This document shows, in pieces, positions 36,261 to 45,126 of a stretch of 64,000 nucleotides of DNA (position 1 is the stretch's first letter; every line of letters starts with the position of its first letter). Made by a program: the position numbers and the translations under genes. The stretch is from Hoeflea algicola (lineage in GTDB: Bacteria > Pseudomonadota > Alphaproteobacteria > Rhizobiales > Rhizobiaceae): contig NZ_JAOVZR010000001.1 in assembly GCF_026619415.1 (NCBI RefSeq), positions 2,774,501 to 2,838,500 of the forward strand. Direction: 5' to 3'. The notes beneath the pieces are model-generated. The model searched no databases. It had not been told where the DNA came from and saw only the letters and a program-made list of their open reading frames with translations.

Positions 36261-36412
36261 ACGGGCATGGTCTCATATCGGCGGGCTCCGAATGGCACCG
36301 CAAGACACCGTGAGGCCGGCGGATGGGTCGGGCTCTAGGCAGTTACAAAAATAGCCCCTAGTTTCGGGGGAACCGCGGAATGAAAACCGCGTAGTCAATC
36401 TGGGAGGATACT

Positions 36413-37462
36413 ATGAAAAAACGCAATTTCCTGAAGTCTGCCGCAGCCGCGGCATTGGCGGTTTCCGCTCTTGGCCTGTCATCCGCTGGCGCCATGGCGC
36501 AGGAAGTCACGCTGCGCATGCACCAGTTTCTGCCGCCGCAGGCCAATGTTCCAGCCGGGGTTCTGATCCCCTGGGCCGAGAAGATCGGCACTGAATCAGG
36601 AGGCCGCATCAAGGTCGAGGTGTTCTCCGCAATGTCGCTCGGCGGCACCCCGCCGCAGTTGATGGATCAGGCCCGTGATGGTGTGGTCGATATCGTCTGG
36701 ACCCTTCCCGGCTACACACCCGGCCGCTTCCCGCGCGCCGAAGTGTTCGAGCTTCCCTTCATGATGACCAACGCGGAAGCCACCTCGCGCGCCTATTGGG
36801 ATCTGTTCAAGTCCGACATGGAAATGCAGGATTTCAAGGGCATCAAGATCCTTGCCACCTGGGTCCATGGCCCCGGCGTGATTCACGCCAAGGGCGAAGG
36901 CGTACGCAAGCTCGAGGACATGCAGGGCAAGAAGTTGCGCGGCCCCACCCGTGTCATCAACGGGCTGCTCGCCGAGCTCGGCGCGGAGCCGATCGGCATG
37001 CCGGTTCCGGCCATCCCTGAAGCGCTCTCCAAGGGCGTGATCGACGGCACCGTGATCCCGTGGGAAGTGACCCCGGCGCTCAGAATCGCCGAACTGGTCA
37101 ACACCCACACCGAATTCTCGGGTGATACCGCGCTTTACACCGCAGCCTTCGTTCTGGCGATGAACCAGGCCAAGTACGATAGCTTGCCCGATGATCTCAA
37201 GAAAGTCATCGACGACAATACCGGCGCCGAATTCTCTGCCTTTGCCGGCAAGACCCAGGCCGCCTTCGATGCGCCCAGCCGCAAGATCGCCGAAGCCACC
37301 GACAATGACATCGTCATTCTCGATGAAGCCGAAGTCGCCCGCTGGCACGAAGTCGCCGACAAGGTAGTCGACAACTGGTATGGCGAAATGGAAGCCAAGG
37401 GTATCGACGGCAAGGCGCTCCGCGCCAAGGCCCAGGAACTGATCACCAAATACACCAAATAG
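36413..37462 (+). CDS. dctP: TRAP transporter substrate-binding protein
   Basis: 349-residue periplasmic DctP-family receptor. Twin-basic start MKKRNFLKSAAAAALAVSA with signal peptide to about residue 29 (AMAQE). Mature part: VTLRMHQFLPPQANVPAG, an arginine in LRGPTRVINGLLAELG that normally contacts the carboxylate of the ligand, and VIDGTVIPWEV. Receptors of this type bind organic acids; the ligand is unknown. GGGAGGA precedes the ATG. The flavin monooxygenase and the two membrane subunits follow in the same direction. Confidence 0.93.
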   Translation: MKKRNFLKSAAAAALAVSALGLSSAGAMAQEVTLRMHQFLPPQANVPAGVLIPWAEKIGTESGGRIKVEVFSAMSLGGTPPQLMDQARDGVVDIVWTLPGYTPGRFPRAEVFELPFMMTNAEATSRAYWDLFKSDMEMQDFKGIKILATWVHGPGVIHAKGEGVRKLEDMQGKKLRGPTRVINGLLAELGAEPIGMPVPAIPEALSKGVIDGTVIPWEVTPALRIAELVNTHTEFSGDTALYTAAFVLAMNQAKYDSLPDDLKKVIDDNTGAEFSAFAGKTQAAFDAPSRKIAEATDNDIVILDEAEVARWHEVADKVVDNWYGEMEAKGIDGKALRAKAQELITKYTK

Positions 37463-37540
37463 GTCGATCGCCTTGAAAAAGTTGCAACGGAGCCTGCACC
37501 TGGAGGCGGGTTCCGTTCGACCCAATCGGTGAGTTCCGTC

Positions 37541-38833
37541 ATGACCATTCTTGTTGCCGGTGCGGGCATCGCCGGACTGACTTTCGCCCTGACCTGCCAT
37601 CAGATTGGCGTCACCGCCAGACTGTTCGAACAGGTCAGTGAAATCCGCCCTCTGGGCGTCGGCATCAACCTTCAGCCCCACGCCGTTCGTGAACTGGTGG
37701 AACTCGGCCTCACCGACGAGCTTGAGGCAATCGGCATCCGCACCCGCGAAGTCGCCTATTTTTCCAAGCATGGTCATCTGATCTGGTCGGAAGTCCGCGG
37801 CCTCGACGCAGGCTACGACTGGCCGCAATTCTCGGTTCACCGCGGCAAATTGCAACTGATGCTCACACGCGCCGTGCAGCAACGACTCGGCCCCGACGCG
37901 CTTCAGACCGGCTGGAAGGCCGGTGGCTTCTCGCAGGATGGCGACCAGGTGTCGCTGCATCTGAAAAATCGCGAGGGCGACACGCGTACCGAGCACGGCC
38001 ATTTGCTGATTGCCGCCGACGGCATTCACTCGGCGATCCGGGCGCAGATGAACCCCGACGAAGGTCCGCCAATCTGGGGCGGCGCGGTGCTGTGGCGCGC
38101 CACTAGCCACGCCAAAACCTTCCTGACCGGTGCCTCGATGGCGATGGCCGGCCATGAATGGCAGAAATTCGTGACCTACCCGATTTCCGCGCCAGATCCG
38201 GAAACCGGTCTCGCCGAGATCAACTGGGTGGCCGAGCTGAAGAAAAAACCGGACGCGTTGTGGAACCGGGAAGACTGGAACCGCCCCGGCAAGCTGGCCG
38301 ACTTCCTGCCCTCCTTCGAAACCTGGCGTTTTGACTGGCTCGATGTTCCGGCGCTGATCAGGAGTGCCGAGACAATCTATGAATATCCGATGGTTGACCG
38401 CGATCCACTCGACAATTGGCGCCAGGGCCGTGCCACCCTGATCGGCGATGCCGCGCACCCAATGTATCCGATCGGCTCCAACGGTGCCTCCCAAGCTATT
38501 CTCGATGCCAGGGTGCTCGGCCAATGCATCGTCGCCCGGGGGCTGTCGGAAACCGCCCTCATCACCTATGAAGAACAGCGTCGTCCCGCAACCAGTCGTA
38601 TCGTCGCCGCCAATCGCGGCAACGGACCGGACCAGATCATGCAGGTGGTCGAGGAGAAATGCCAAGGCATGTTTGACACCATTACCGATGTAATCAGCGC
38701 TCGCGAACTGGAAGATCACGCCGCCCGCTACAAGGCGCTGGCAGGGTTCGACCGCGAAACGCTGAATTCCCGTCCGCCGCTGATTTCTCCCGGCGACCGC
38801 GCTGCTGCCATTGCAGGCAGGTCCGATGTTTGA
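37541..38833 (+). CDS. FAD-dependent monooxygenase, PhzS-like
   Basis: 430-residue class A flavoprotein hydroxylase. FAD-binding GAGIAGL at the N-terminus, the DG motif AADGIHSAIR, and GDAAHPMYPIGSNGASQAILDA. From memory, segments such as EIRPLGVGINLQP, NWV, EDWNRPGKL, YEYPMVDRDPL match PhzS (phenazine-carboxylate monooxygenase) better than salicylate hydroxylase, so a heteroaromatic or carboxylated aromatic substrate is likely but unproven. ATG 37541; a GTG at 37529 adds four residues. It sits between the TRAP receptor and membrane subunits and overlaps dctQ by eight bases, so enzyme and importer are coexpressed. Confidence 0.88.
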   Translation: MTILVAGAGIAGLTFALTCHQIGVTARLFEQVSEIRPLGVGINLQPHAVRELVELGLTDELEAIGIRTREVAYFSKHGHLIWSEVRGLDAGYDWPQFSVHRGKLQLMLTRAVQQRLGPDALQTGWKAGGFSQDGDQVSLHLKNREGDTRTEHGHLLIAADGIHSAIRAQMNPDEGPPIWGGAVLWRATSHAKTFLTGASMAMAGHEWQKFVTYPISAPDPETGLAEINWVAELKKKPDALWNREDWNRPGKLADFLPSFETWRFDWLDVPALIRSAETIYEYPMVDRDPLDNWRQGRATLIGDAAHPMYPIGSNGASQAILDARVLGQCIVARGLSETALITYEEQRRPATSRIVAANRGNGPDQIMQVVEEKCQGMFDTITDVISARELEDHAARYKALAGFDRETLNSRPPLISPGDRAAAIAGRSDV

Positions 38834-39356
38834 GCGGATTGACCGGCTGATCCGTTGGCTCGCTGCCGTGATGGCAATTCTCGGAGGCATCGCGCTGATC
38901 GCGGTCATCCTCTCCACCGTCGCTTCCGTCAGCGGCCGGGCGTTGCTCTTCATCGGCCTCGGCCCGATCCGTGGCGATTTCGAACTTGTAGAACTTGGCA
39001 CCGGCTTCGCGGTGTTCGCCTTCCTGCCCTGGACCCAGATCAACCGCCAGCATGCCTCGGTGGAAATCCTGACCATGCACATGGGCGGCGTCATCAACCG
39101 GCTGATTGATCTCGTCGGCGACGGATTGATGTTTGCGATCGCCGTGCTGCTGGCATGGAAGCACTGGCAAGGCACCCTCGACAAGCTCGCCTATGGTGAA
39201 ACCACTTTCGTCATCCAGTATCCGCTCTGGTGGGCCTATGCGTCCGGCCTTGTTGGCGCTTTCGGCTTCGTATTGATCAGTTTCTGGTGCGTGATCCTCA
39301 GTATCCGTGCATTTGTCACCGGGCGTGACCAGGTTCACGGGGAGATCGTGCATTGA
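38826..39356 (+). CDS. dctQ: TRAP transporter small permease
   Basis: 176-residue four-helix DctQ subunit. Conserved features: the helix AVMAILGGIALIAVILSTV, WTQINRQHASVEIL and the C-terminal SFWCVILSIRAF. It clamps the large subunit and links the receptor. Start ATG 38826 lies inside the end of the monooxygenase gene (eight-base overlap), and its stop overlaps the dctM start. Confidence 0.88.
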   Translation: MFERIDRLIRWLAAVMAILGGIALIAVILSTVASVSGRALLFIGLGPIRGDFELVELGTGFAVFAFLPWTQINRQHASVEILTMHMGGVINRLIDLVGDGLMFAIAVLLAWKHWQGTLDKLAYGETTFVIQYPLWWAYASGLVGAFGFVLISFWCVILSIRAFVTGRDQVHGEIVH

Positions 39357-40675
39357 CCAACATCGATATCGCGCTTCTGTCGTTTCCGGTCCTGCTTGCG
39401 TTGATCTTTCTGCGCATCCCGATCGGTCTCGCCATGCTGATCACCGGCATCGGCGGCAGCTATTTCATCAACGGCTCGTTCCTGATGATCTTCGCGCAAT
39501 TGAAGAACCTCACATGGGGCACGTTTTCAGGCTACTCGCTGTCGATCATTCCGTTGTTCCTGATAATGGGTCAGTTCGCCACGCTCGGCGGAATGTCCCA
39601 GTCGCTGTTCAAAGCCGCAGAAACCTGGCTCGGGCACAGAAAGGGCGGAGTTGCCATGGCCGCGGTCGGCGCCTGCGCCGGCTTTGGCGCAATTTGCGGC
39701 TCCTCGCTGGCCACCGCCGCCACCATGGGACAGGTCGCCCTGCCCGAGCTTCGCCGCTATGGCTATTCCGGCGAGCTGGCAACCGGGGCGCTGGCTGCCG
39801 GCGGCACGCTGGGCATCCTGATCCCGCCTTCGGTGATCCTCGTCATCTACGCCATTCTCACCGAGCAGAACATCGCCAAGCTGTTCGTTGCCGCCTTCAT
39901 CCCGGGCGTGCTGGCCGCGATCGGCTACATGATCGCCATTGCCATCTATGTCCGGCTCAAGCCGGGCTCGGCGGGACAGCGCGAGCGCGCAAGCTACCCC
40001 GAACGCTTTCAGAGCCTGCTTGCGGTCTGGCCGGTATTGATCGTCTTCATCGCCGTCGTCGGCGGCATCTATGGCGGTATCTTTACTCCCACCGAGGCCG
40101 CCGCCATCGGCGCCTTCGGCACCGGGGTGATCGCGCTGATGAATGGAGGACTGACCCGATCCTCACTGAAACTGTCGATCCTGACCACTGCCAGTGCCAC
40201 CGGGATGATCTTCCTGATCGTCTTCGGCGCCGGCGTCTACAACGCCTTTCTGGCGCTCAGCCAGTTGCCTCAGACCGCAGCCGCCTATGTCGGCAGCCAG
40301 GGCTTCAATCCCTGGCTCGTGATGGTGTGCGTGCTGCTGCTCTATCTCGTTTTCGGCTGCGTGATGGATTCGCTGTCGATGATCCTGCTCACCGTGCCGA
40401 TCTTCTTCCCGATCATGTCGGCGCTGGATTTCGGCCTGACGCCTGAGGAATTCGCCCTCTGGTTCGGCATTATCGTGCTGATCGTCGTCGAGGTAGGATT
40501 GATAACGCCACCTGTAGGCATGAACCTGTTCGTCATCAACGCGATGGCCAAGGACACACCGCTGTCAGCCACCTATCGCGGGGTGTTTCCGTTCGTGCTC
40601 ACCGATGTCATCCGCGTGGCCATCCTGACCATGTTCCCGGCCATTACCCTGGTCGCGGTCCGGCTCTTGTACTGA
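39353..40675 (+). CDS. dctM: TRAP transporter large permease
   Basis: 440-residue DctM subunit with 12 or so helices, the sodium-coupled translocation channel. Signatures: LRIPIGLAMLITG, ACAGFGAICGSSLATAATMG, LGILIPPSVILVIYAILTEQNI, FTPTEAAAIGAFG and GLITPPVGMNLFVIN. No ATG exists near the beginning; the TTG at 39353 overlaps the dctQ stop (TTGA) and has GGGGAG eight bases upstream, so coupled initiation at TTG is the likely start. Converges on the dehydrogenase gene. Confidence 0.93.
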   Translation: MTNIDIALLSFPVLLALIFLRIPIGLAMLITGIGGSYFINGSFLMIFAQLKNLTWGTFSGYSLSIIPLFLIMGQFATLGGMSQSLFKAAETWLGHRKGGVAMAAVGACAGFGAICGSSLATAATMGQVALPELRRYGYSGELATGALAAGGTLGILIPPSVILVIYAILTEQNIAKLFVAAFIPGVLAAIGYMIAIAIYVRLKPGSAGQRERASYPERFQSLLAVWPVLIVFIAVVGGIYGGIFTPTEAAAIGAFGTGVIALMNGGLTRSSLKLSILTTASATGMIFLIVFGAGVYNAFLALSQLPQTAAAYVGSQGFNPWLVMVCVLLLYLVFGCVMDSLSMILLTVPIFFPIMSALDFGLTPEEFALWFGIIVLIVVEVGLITPPVGMNLFVINAMAKDTPLSATYRGVFPFVLTDVIRVAILTMFPAITLVAVRLLY

Positions 40676-40722
40676 CCGGCAATGCGCTAACAGTAGTACC
40701 GGCGTCATAATACTGGCCGCAC

Positions 40723-41655
40723 TCATGCTCGGCCACCGAGCACTTCCAGCACCTTGTCGGCAATCAGCTCGCTGACGCGCCGGTTGGATTCGCCGGTCAC
40801 CCCGGCGATATGCGGCGTGAGAATGGTATTGGCGAGCCCTTTAAACCTGGCGCCTGCCTCCGCACTCAGCGGCTCGATCTCGAACACGTCCAGCGCCGCC
40901 CCACCTAGCCGTCTGGCAGCCAAAGCCGCGGCCAGTGCAGTCTCGTCGACAATACCGCCACGGGCTGCGTTGATCAGCACCGCGTCCGACTTCATGCTCG
41001 ACAACGTCGTCGCGTTTATCATGTGCCGCGTCGCCTCCGTCAGCGGCGTATGCAGCGACACCACATCGCCCAGTTCCAGCGCCGCATCGAGCGATACGTT
41101 GCGGGCGATCTGCCAGCCCGGATGATCGGCGGCGAGATAGGGGTCGTAAGCAACGATCTGCATGCCCATCATATGCGCCCGCCAAGCCACTTCCTGAGCA
41201 ATCTCGCCAAAGCCCACCAAGGCCATGGTCTTGCCGGCCAGTTCGCGCCCCATCATCGATTGCCGCGGCCAGTGCCCATCAGCCACCTCGGAAGAACCCA
41301 TCCAGGCGCCGCGCAACAGCATCAGTGCCGCAGTGATCACATATTCAGCCACGGAAAGATTGTTGGCACCGGTGGCTGGAATCACCTTGATCGAGCGCGC
41401 CTTGCAGGCCACCACGTCAATATTATCGAGTCCGACGCCGAGCCTGCCGACAACCTTGAGCCTCGGCCCCATGCTCAGCAAAGTCTCATCCACCTGGGTA
41501 CGGTTACGCACGATCAGCACCCGTGCCGCGGCGAGATGGTCATGCAGGGCCGCCAAGTCATCGGCGAGACCGGAATCATAGAGCGTATCGTGGGTGTGAG
41601 CGAGGCGGGCAACCGCGGCCTCATCCATAAATTCGGTGATAACGATGTCAGCCAT
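40723..41655 (-). CDS. D-isomer-type 2-hydroxyacid dehydrogenase, (S)-sulfolactate dehydrogenase-like
   Basis: 310-residue NAD-dependent dehydrogenase. Rossmann motif GFGEIAQ (an AlaGlnGlu variant of GxGxxG), catalytic Arg in [10 protein letters not shown] and His in [39 protein letters not shown] and [12 protein letters not shown] recall SlcC, which oxidises sulfolactate to sulfopyruvate, and also 3-phosphoglycerate dehydrogenases. The SlcC reading gains weight from the adjacent UxaA/SuyB-family remnant, because SuyB acts on sulfolactate. ATG 41655 chosen; the remnant's end overlaps it by eight bases. Confidence 0.8.
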   Translation of the reverse strand: MADIVITEFMDEAAVARLAHTHDTLYDSGLADDLAALHDHLAAARVLIVRNRTQVDETLLSMGPRLKVVGRLGVGLDNIDVVACKARSIKVIPATGANNLSVAEYVITAALMLLRGAWMGSSEVADGHWPRQSMMGRELAGKTMALVGFGEIAQEVAWRAHMMGMQIVAYDPYLAADHPGWQIARNVSLDAALELGDVVSLHTPLTEATRHMINATTLSSMKSDAVLINAARGGIVDETALAAALAARRLGGAALDVFEIEPLSAEAGARFKGLANTILTPHIAGVTGESNRRVSELIADKVLEVLGGRA

Positions 41656-41976
41656 GACAACTCTCTGCGTTGAACGTTGGAAAATTATGCCGAACATAGA
41701 GCTTTGTCATCGAAAATTCACGATGTCCGAGCGCTTCGGCAGCAGTATTGCGGCCATTGCAGGTACGGATAATCATCTCGATCAGCGCGTCCCCGGCCTC
41801 GTCAATGGTCATCTCGCGGCGTAAGATCCCCGAGACATCAAGATCGACATGTTCGCCCATGGTCCGGACCGTAAGCTGGCTGGCGGAGATCTTGATCACC
41901 GGCGTTTCGGCATGACCACATCAAGCCTCGTTTGCCCCGGCGGCACCACGCCAATTGTCACAGTTTCACCGGACAT
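41648..41976 (-). pseudogene. Broken UxaA/SuyB-family hydrolase (internal deletion remnant)
   Basis: The last 83 or so codons (frame from 41920 to 41648) read [17 protein letters not shown], then [15 protein letters not shown] and [14 protein letters not shown], matching the C-terminus of UxaA-type lyases (altronate dehydratase, sulfolactate sulfo-lyase SuyB), which are normally about 390 residues. The front is missing: only about 100 bases separate it from the next gene. A separate start with AAGGGGG seven bases ahead (ATG 41976, MSGETVTIGVV...RLDV) enters a different frame and stops after 26 codons, fitting a 5' remnant of the same gene joined by a deletion. The N-terminal assignment is tentative. 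Confidence 0.55.
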
Positions 41977-42022
41977 GACCATGCCCCCTTACATCATCGC
42001 TTAAAAACACTAGATTGCTGGC

Positions 42023-42610
42023 ATGAACCTGTTTGCAAGACGTTGGCCCTTGGCCGTTATTCTCGCCTTGGCGCTTACTGCCATTGCCCCCATCACCAAA
42101 GGCTCCGCCACCGAAGCTGCCTGGGCACGTCTCAACCAGGGCGGCTACACAATCCTGCTCGGTTTTGCGCGCTCGCCCGGGGGTGAACCGCTGCGTCCGG
42201 ATATCGGCGATTGCGACAAGCGCAAAAGCCTGACCGATCGCGGCATCCAGGAAGCCCGCCGCATCGGCATGCGCTTTGCTGCCCGCGCGGTCTCCGTCGA
42301 CGCGGTCTATTCCGGCGAATTCTGCCGCGCGCTGCAGACCGCGCAACTGGGTTTTGGCAAGTCGCGGGTAGAAACCAAAGCCTATCTCAATTCCATTGTC
42401 GGCGGCGCCGACCCCAATGACATTCCTCCTGAACTGATCACCGCGGTAGAAGAATTTTATGGCGCGGGCAACCAGCTGATGGTCACCCATCCGGAACTGA
42501 TCCGGGCCATTTCAGGAACCATGCCGCGCGTCGGCGAAGCAGTGATCATCGCCCCGGCGGCCACGCCCGGCGGTATACCGCGCGTCGTCAACCGGTTGCT
42601 GCTCGACTAA
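42023..42610 (+). CDS. Exported histidine-phosphatase-superfamily protein with altered active site
   Basis: 195-residue protein with a signal peptide (about 1-28, LAVILALALTAIAPITKGSA). The fold is that of phosphoglycerate-mutase-like phosphatases: CDKRKSLTDRGIQEARRIG, AVYSGEFCRALQTA and the second catalytic histidine in MVTHPELIRAI. But the first motif, normally LxRHA, reads LLGFARSPGG (codons ggt ttt), so the phosphate-accepting His and its Arg are gone. It is probably not an active phosphatase of the usual mechanism; a binding or regulatory role is possible. Confidence 0.8.
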   Translation: MNLFARRWPLAVILALALTAIAPITKGSATEAAWARLNQGGYTILLGFARSPGGEPLRPDIGDCDKRKSLTDRGIQEARRIGMRFAARAVSVDAVYSGEFCRALQTAQLGFGKSRVETKAYLNSIVGGADPNDIPPELITAVEEFYGAGNQLMVTHPELIRAISGTMPRVGEAVIIAPAATPGGIPRVVNRLLLD

Positions 42611-42766
42611 ACCCGGCAGCCGCATCAGCCGAAATCACCGTAGCTTTGCCGAACACTCGCATCCGCCGGTGAGAACGCGGCCACTTTATGGGTGGCTGAA
42701 TGAACTGTCAGCGGCCCGACGCCGCCGCCTTTATCAAGACTGTATCTTTTCTGTGAGCGCGGAGGT

Positions 42767-43777
42767 TCAATCGCGCATAAACACATGCTCGGTGTGCTGA
42801 ACGCATTTTTCTCCGGGCCGCAGCACCGCGCCGGCAAAGCCCGGTTGGTTGGGGCTGTCGGGCCAGCTTTGTGTTTCAAGGCAGAAACCGGCATGCGGCT
42901 GATAGGGGCTGCCCGAAAGGCCGGGCACCGACGGGCTGATCTTGAAACCGGTATAAAACTGAACGCCGGCTTCCGTCGAACGTAGCTCCATGGCCACCCC
43001 CGAGCGCATCGACCGCGCCAGCGCGATGGTCTGCACCGGGCCGCGCGCGTCAGCCACGCAGAAATTATGGTCATATTCCACCTGCCCGGCAGCATTCTCG
43101 CGGCGGATCGGCCGCATCTCCCGAAAATCGAAATCGGTGCCCTCTACCGAGGCGATCTCGCCGGTTGGAATCTGGGTGGCATCGACCGGCAGGTAATGAT
43201 CGGCGGCAATCATCATGTCGTGGTCGAGAATATCAGTAGATCCATCAAGATTGAAATAGCTGTGATGGGCGATGTTGGCGAGCGTCGGCCGGTCGGTCAC
43301 GCTGGTATAGGTGATCGCCATGCAGCCACCGGGCCTGAGCTCATACCGCGCCTCGATCTTCATGGTGCCGGGATAGCCGCATTGGCCGTCGGGATCGACA
43401 ATCGAGAACACCGCGAAATCCGGCCCATAGCTGTCAAGTGTCCACAATCGGGTGCCGGTGCCAGCGCTGCCGCCGTGCAAATGATTGATGCCACGCTCGT
43501 TGCACTCAAGCTGATAGGCGACGCCATCAAGCGAAAACCGCCCGCCGGCGATACGGTTGGCGTGCCGCCCCGGCGTCTGCCCGAAATAGGGCGAATGCGC
43601 CGGGTAACTGGCAAAATCCGGAAATCCCAGCGTCAGTGGCGCAGCATGACCCTCAAACCTGAGGTCCTGCAGTGTCGCCCCCCAGGTCATGATTTTCGCA
43701 GTCAAACCACCGCCTTCAAGCGTCACTCGATGCACGGTTTCGCCATTCTGCATTTGTCCAAAGGCTTCTACCGCCAT
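42767..43777 (-). CDS. galM: Aldose 1-epimerase (galactose mutarotase)
   Basis: 336-residue beta-sandwich enzyme interconverting alpha and beta anomers of aldohexoses. Motifs: NRIAGGRFSLDG, the catalytic His region INHLHGGSAGTG and IAHHSYFNLDG, and the catalytic Glu in GFCLETQSWPDSPN. ATG 43777 has GGAGAC ahead; a longer frame from 43855 is not conserved-looking. Converges on the histidine-phosphatase-like gene. Confidence 0.93.
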   Translation of the reverse strand: MAVEAFGQMQNGETVHRVTLEGGGLTAKIMTWGATLQDLRFEGHAAPLTLGFPDFASYPAHSPYFGQTPGRHANRIAGGRFSLDGVAYQLECNERGINHLHGGSAGTGTRLWTLDSYGPDFAVFSIVDPDGQCGYPGTMKIEARYELRPGGCMAITYTSVTDRPTLANIAHHSYFNLDGSTDILDHDMMIAADHYLPVDATQIPTGEIASVEGTDFDFREMRPIRRENAAGQVEYDHNFCVADARGPVQTIALARSMRSGVAMELRSTEAGVQFYTGFKISPSVPGLSGSPYQPHAGFCLETQSWPDSPNQPGFAGAVLRPGEKCVQHTEHVFMRD

Positions 43778-43877
43778 GGTGCGTCTCCCATCAGCTGGAT
43801 CGGAATTCTTGAGAAATAGGGCATGGTCCGAAACGCTCCGGCGCGCAAGCACCACCCCGTAGGAGGCGCGGTCATCA

Positions 43878-45062
43878 TCAACGTGTCAGCTGTCTTGTCG
43901 CCGTCTCCAGGCCCGACAGCGTCATCGGAAACATCCGGTCGGAGAACAACTGCCTGATCAGCGCTGTGGAATGGGTGTAGCCCCAATGTGCTTCCGGGAC
44001 CGGATTGAGCCAGGCGACCTTGTGGAAATGATCAAGGACCCGCGTCAGCCAGACCTGTCCCGGTTCCTCGTTCCAATGCTCGACGGAGCCGCCTGCGGTG
44101 ACAATCTCGTAAGGGCTCATCGCCGCATCACCGACAAAGATCACACGGTAATCGGATCCGTAGGTGCGCAGCAGTTCCTCGGTTGACAGCAGTTCCTGCC
44201 GACGCCGCTGGTTGTCACGCCAGACACCCTCATAGAGGCAATTGTGAAAGTAGAAATACTGCATGTGCCGGAATTCCGACTTGGCGGCGGAAAACAGCTC
44301 CTCCACCACCTTGATGTGGTCGTCCATCGAACCGCCAACATCGAAAAACATCAAAAGCTTGATCGCGTTGCGCCGTTCGGGCCGGGTCTTGACATCAAGC
44401 CAGCCATGCTCGGCTGTCGCCTGGATCGTGCCGGGCAGGTCGAATTCGTCGGCCGCCCCTTCGCGCACCCAGCGTCTCAATCGTCTCAGCGCCACCTTGA
44501 TGTTGCGCGTTCCCAGCTCCACCGTGTCGTCGAGATTTCGGAACTCGCGCTTGTCCCAGACCTTGACCGCACGTCGATGCCGGCTTTCGTCCTGGCCGAT
44601 ACGCACACCCTCGGGATTATAGCCATAGGCGCCGAACGGCGAGGTGCCGGCGGTGCCGATCCATTTCGAACCGCCCTGATGCCGCTTCTGCTGCTCTTCA
44701 AGTCTCTGCTTGAGGGTTTCCATCAGCTTGTCGAAACCGCCAAGCGAGTCGATCAGCTTCTTTTCATCATCGCTCAGATGCTTTTCCGCCATCCGCCGCA
44801 GCCATTCCTCCGGCAGATTGCGGGCATCAATCCCGGCCTCGCCTGAAACCGCTTCCACACCACGGAAATAATGCGAGAACACCTGGTCGAAACGATCAAT
44901 GTGACGCTCGTCCTTCACCAGGCTGGCGCGCGCCAGATAGTAGAACTCCTCGACGTCGAAACGCGCCAGCCCGGTCTCCAGTGCCTCAACCAGCGTGAGG
45001 TACTCGCGCAACGAAACCGGGATCTTGGCGGCTTTGAGTTCTAGAAAAAATGGCAGAAACAT
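43878..45062 (-). CDS. VWA-domain protein of the CoxE family
   Basis: 394-residue protein. N-terminal helical region (LKAAKIPVSLREYLTLVEALE), a KQRLEEQQKRHQGGSKWIGTAG linker, and a C-terminal von Willebrand A domain with a degenerate MIDAS (DVGGSMDD in place of DxSxS). CoxE-like proteins partner MoxR/CoxD AAA+ ATPases in enzyme maturation; a MoxR ATPase is encoded 3.6 kb downstream in coordinates (48641-49483), with metA and others between. A role in maturing the coxSLM enzyme is possible but unproven. Confidence 0.85.
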   Translation of the reverse strand: MFLPFFLELKAAKIPVSLREYLTLVEALETGLARFDVEEFYYLARASLVKDERHIDRFDQVFSHYFRGVEAVSGEAGIDARNLPEEWLRRMAEKHLSDDEKKLIDSLGGFDKLMETLKQRLEEQQKRHQGGSKWIGTAGTSPFGAYGYNPEGVRIGQDESRHRRAVKVWDKREFRNLDDTVELGTRNIKVALRRLRRWVREGAADEFDLPGTIQATAEHGWLDVKTRPERRNAIKLLMFFDVGGSMDDHIKVVEELFSAAKSEFRHMQYFYFHNCLYEGVWRDNQRRRQELLSTEELLRTYGSDYRVIFVGDAAMSPYEIVTAGGSVEHWNEEPGQVWLTRVLDHFHKVAWLNPVPEAHWGYTHSTALIRQLFSDRMFPMTLSGLETATRQLTR

Positions 45063-45126
45063 GGGCGCGACATTAACCGCATCGAGTGCTGAATGCCAAC
45101 CGCTTCAGAGCTTTTAGACGCACAAA

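Noticed and set aside
36596..39184. 862-codon open frame opposite dctP, the monooxygenase and dctQ
   Set aside because: Antisense shadow spanning three well-identified genes; no motif recognised.
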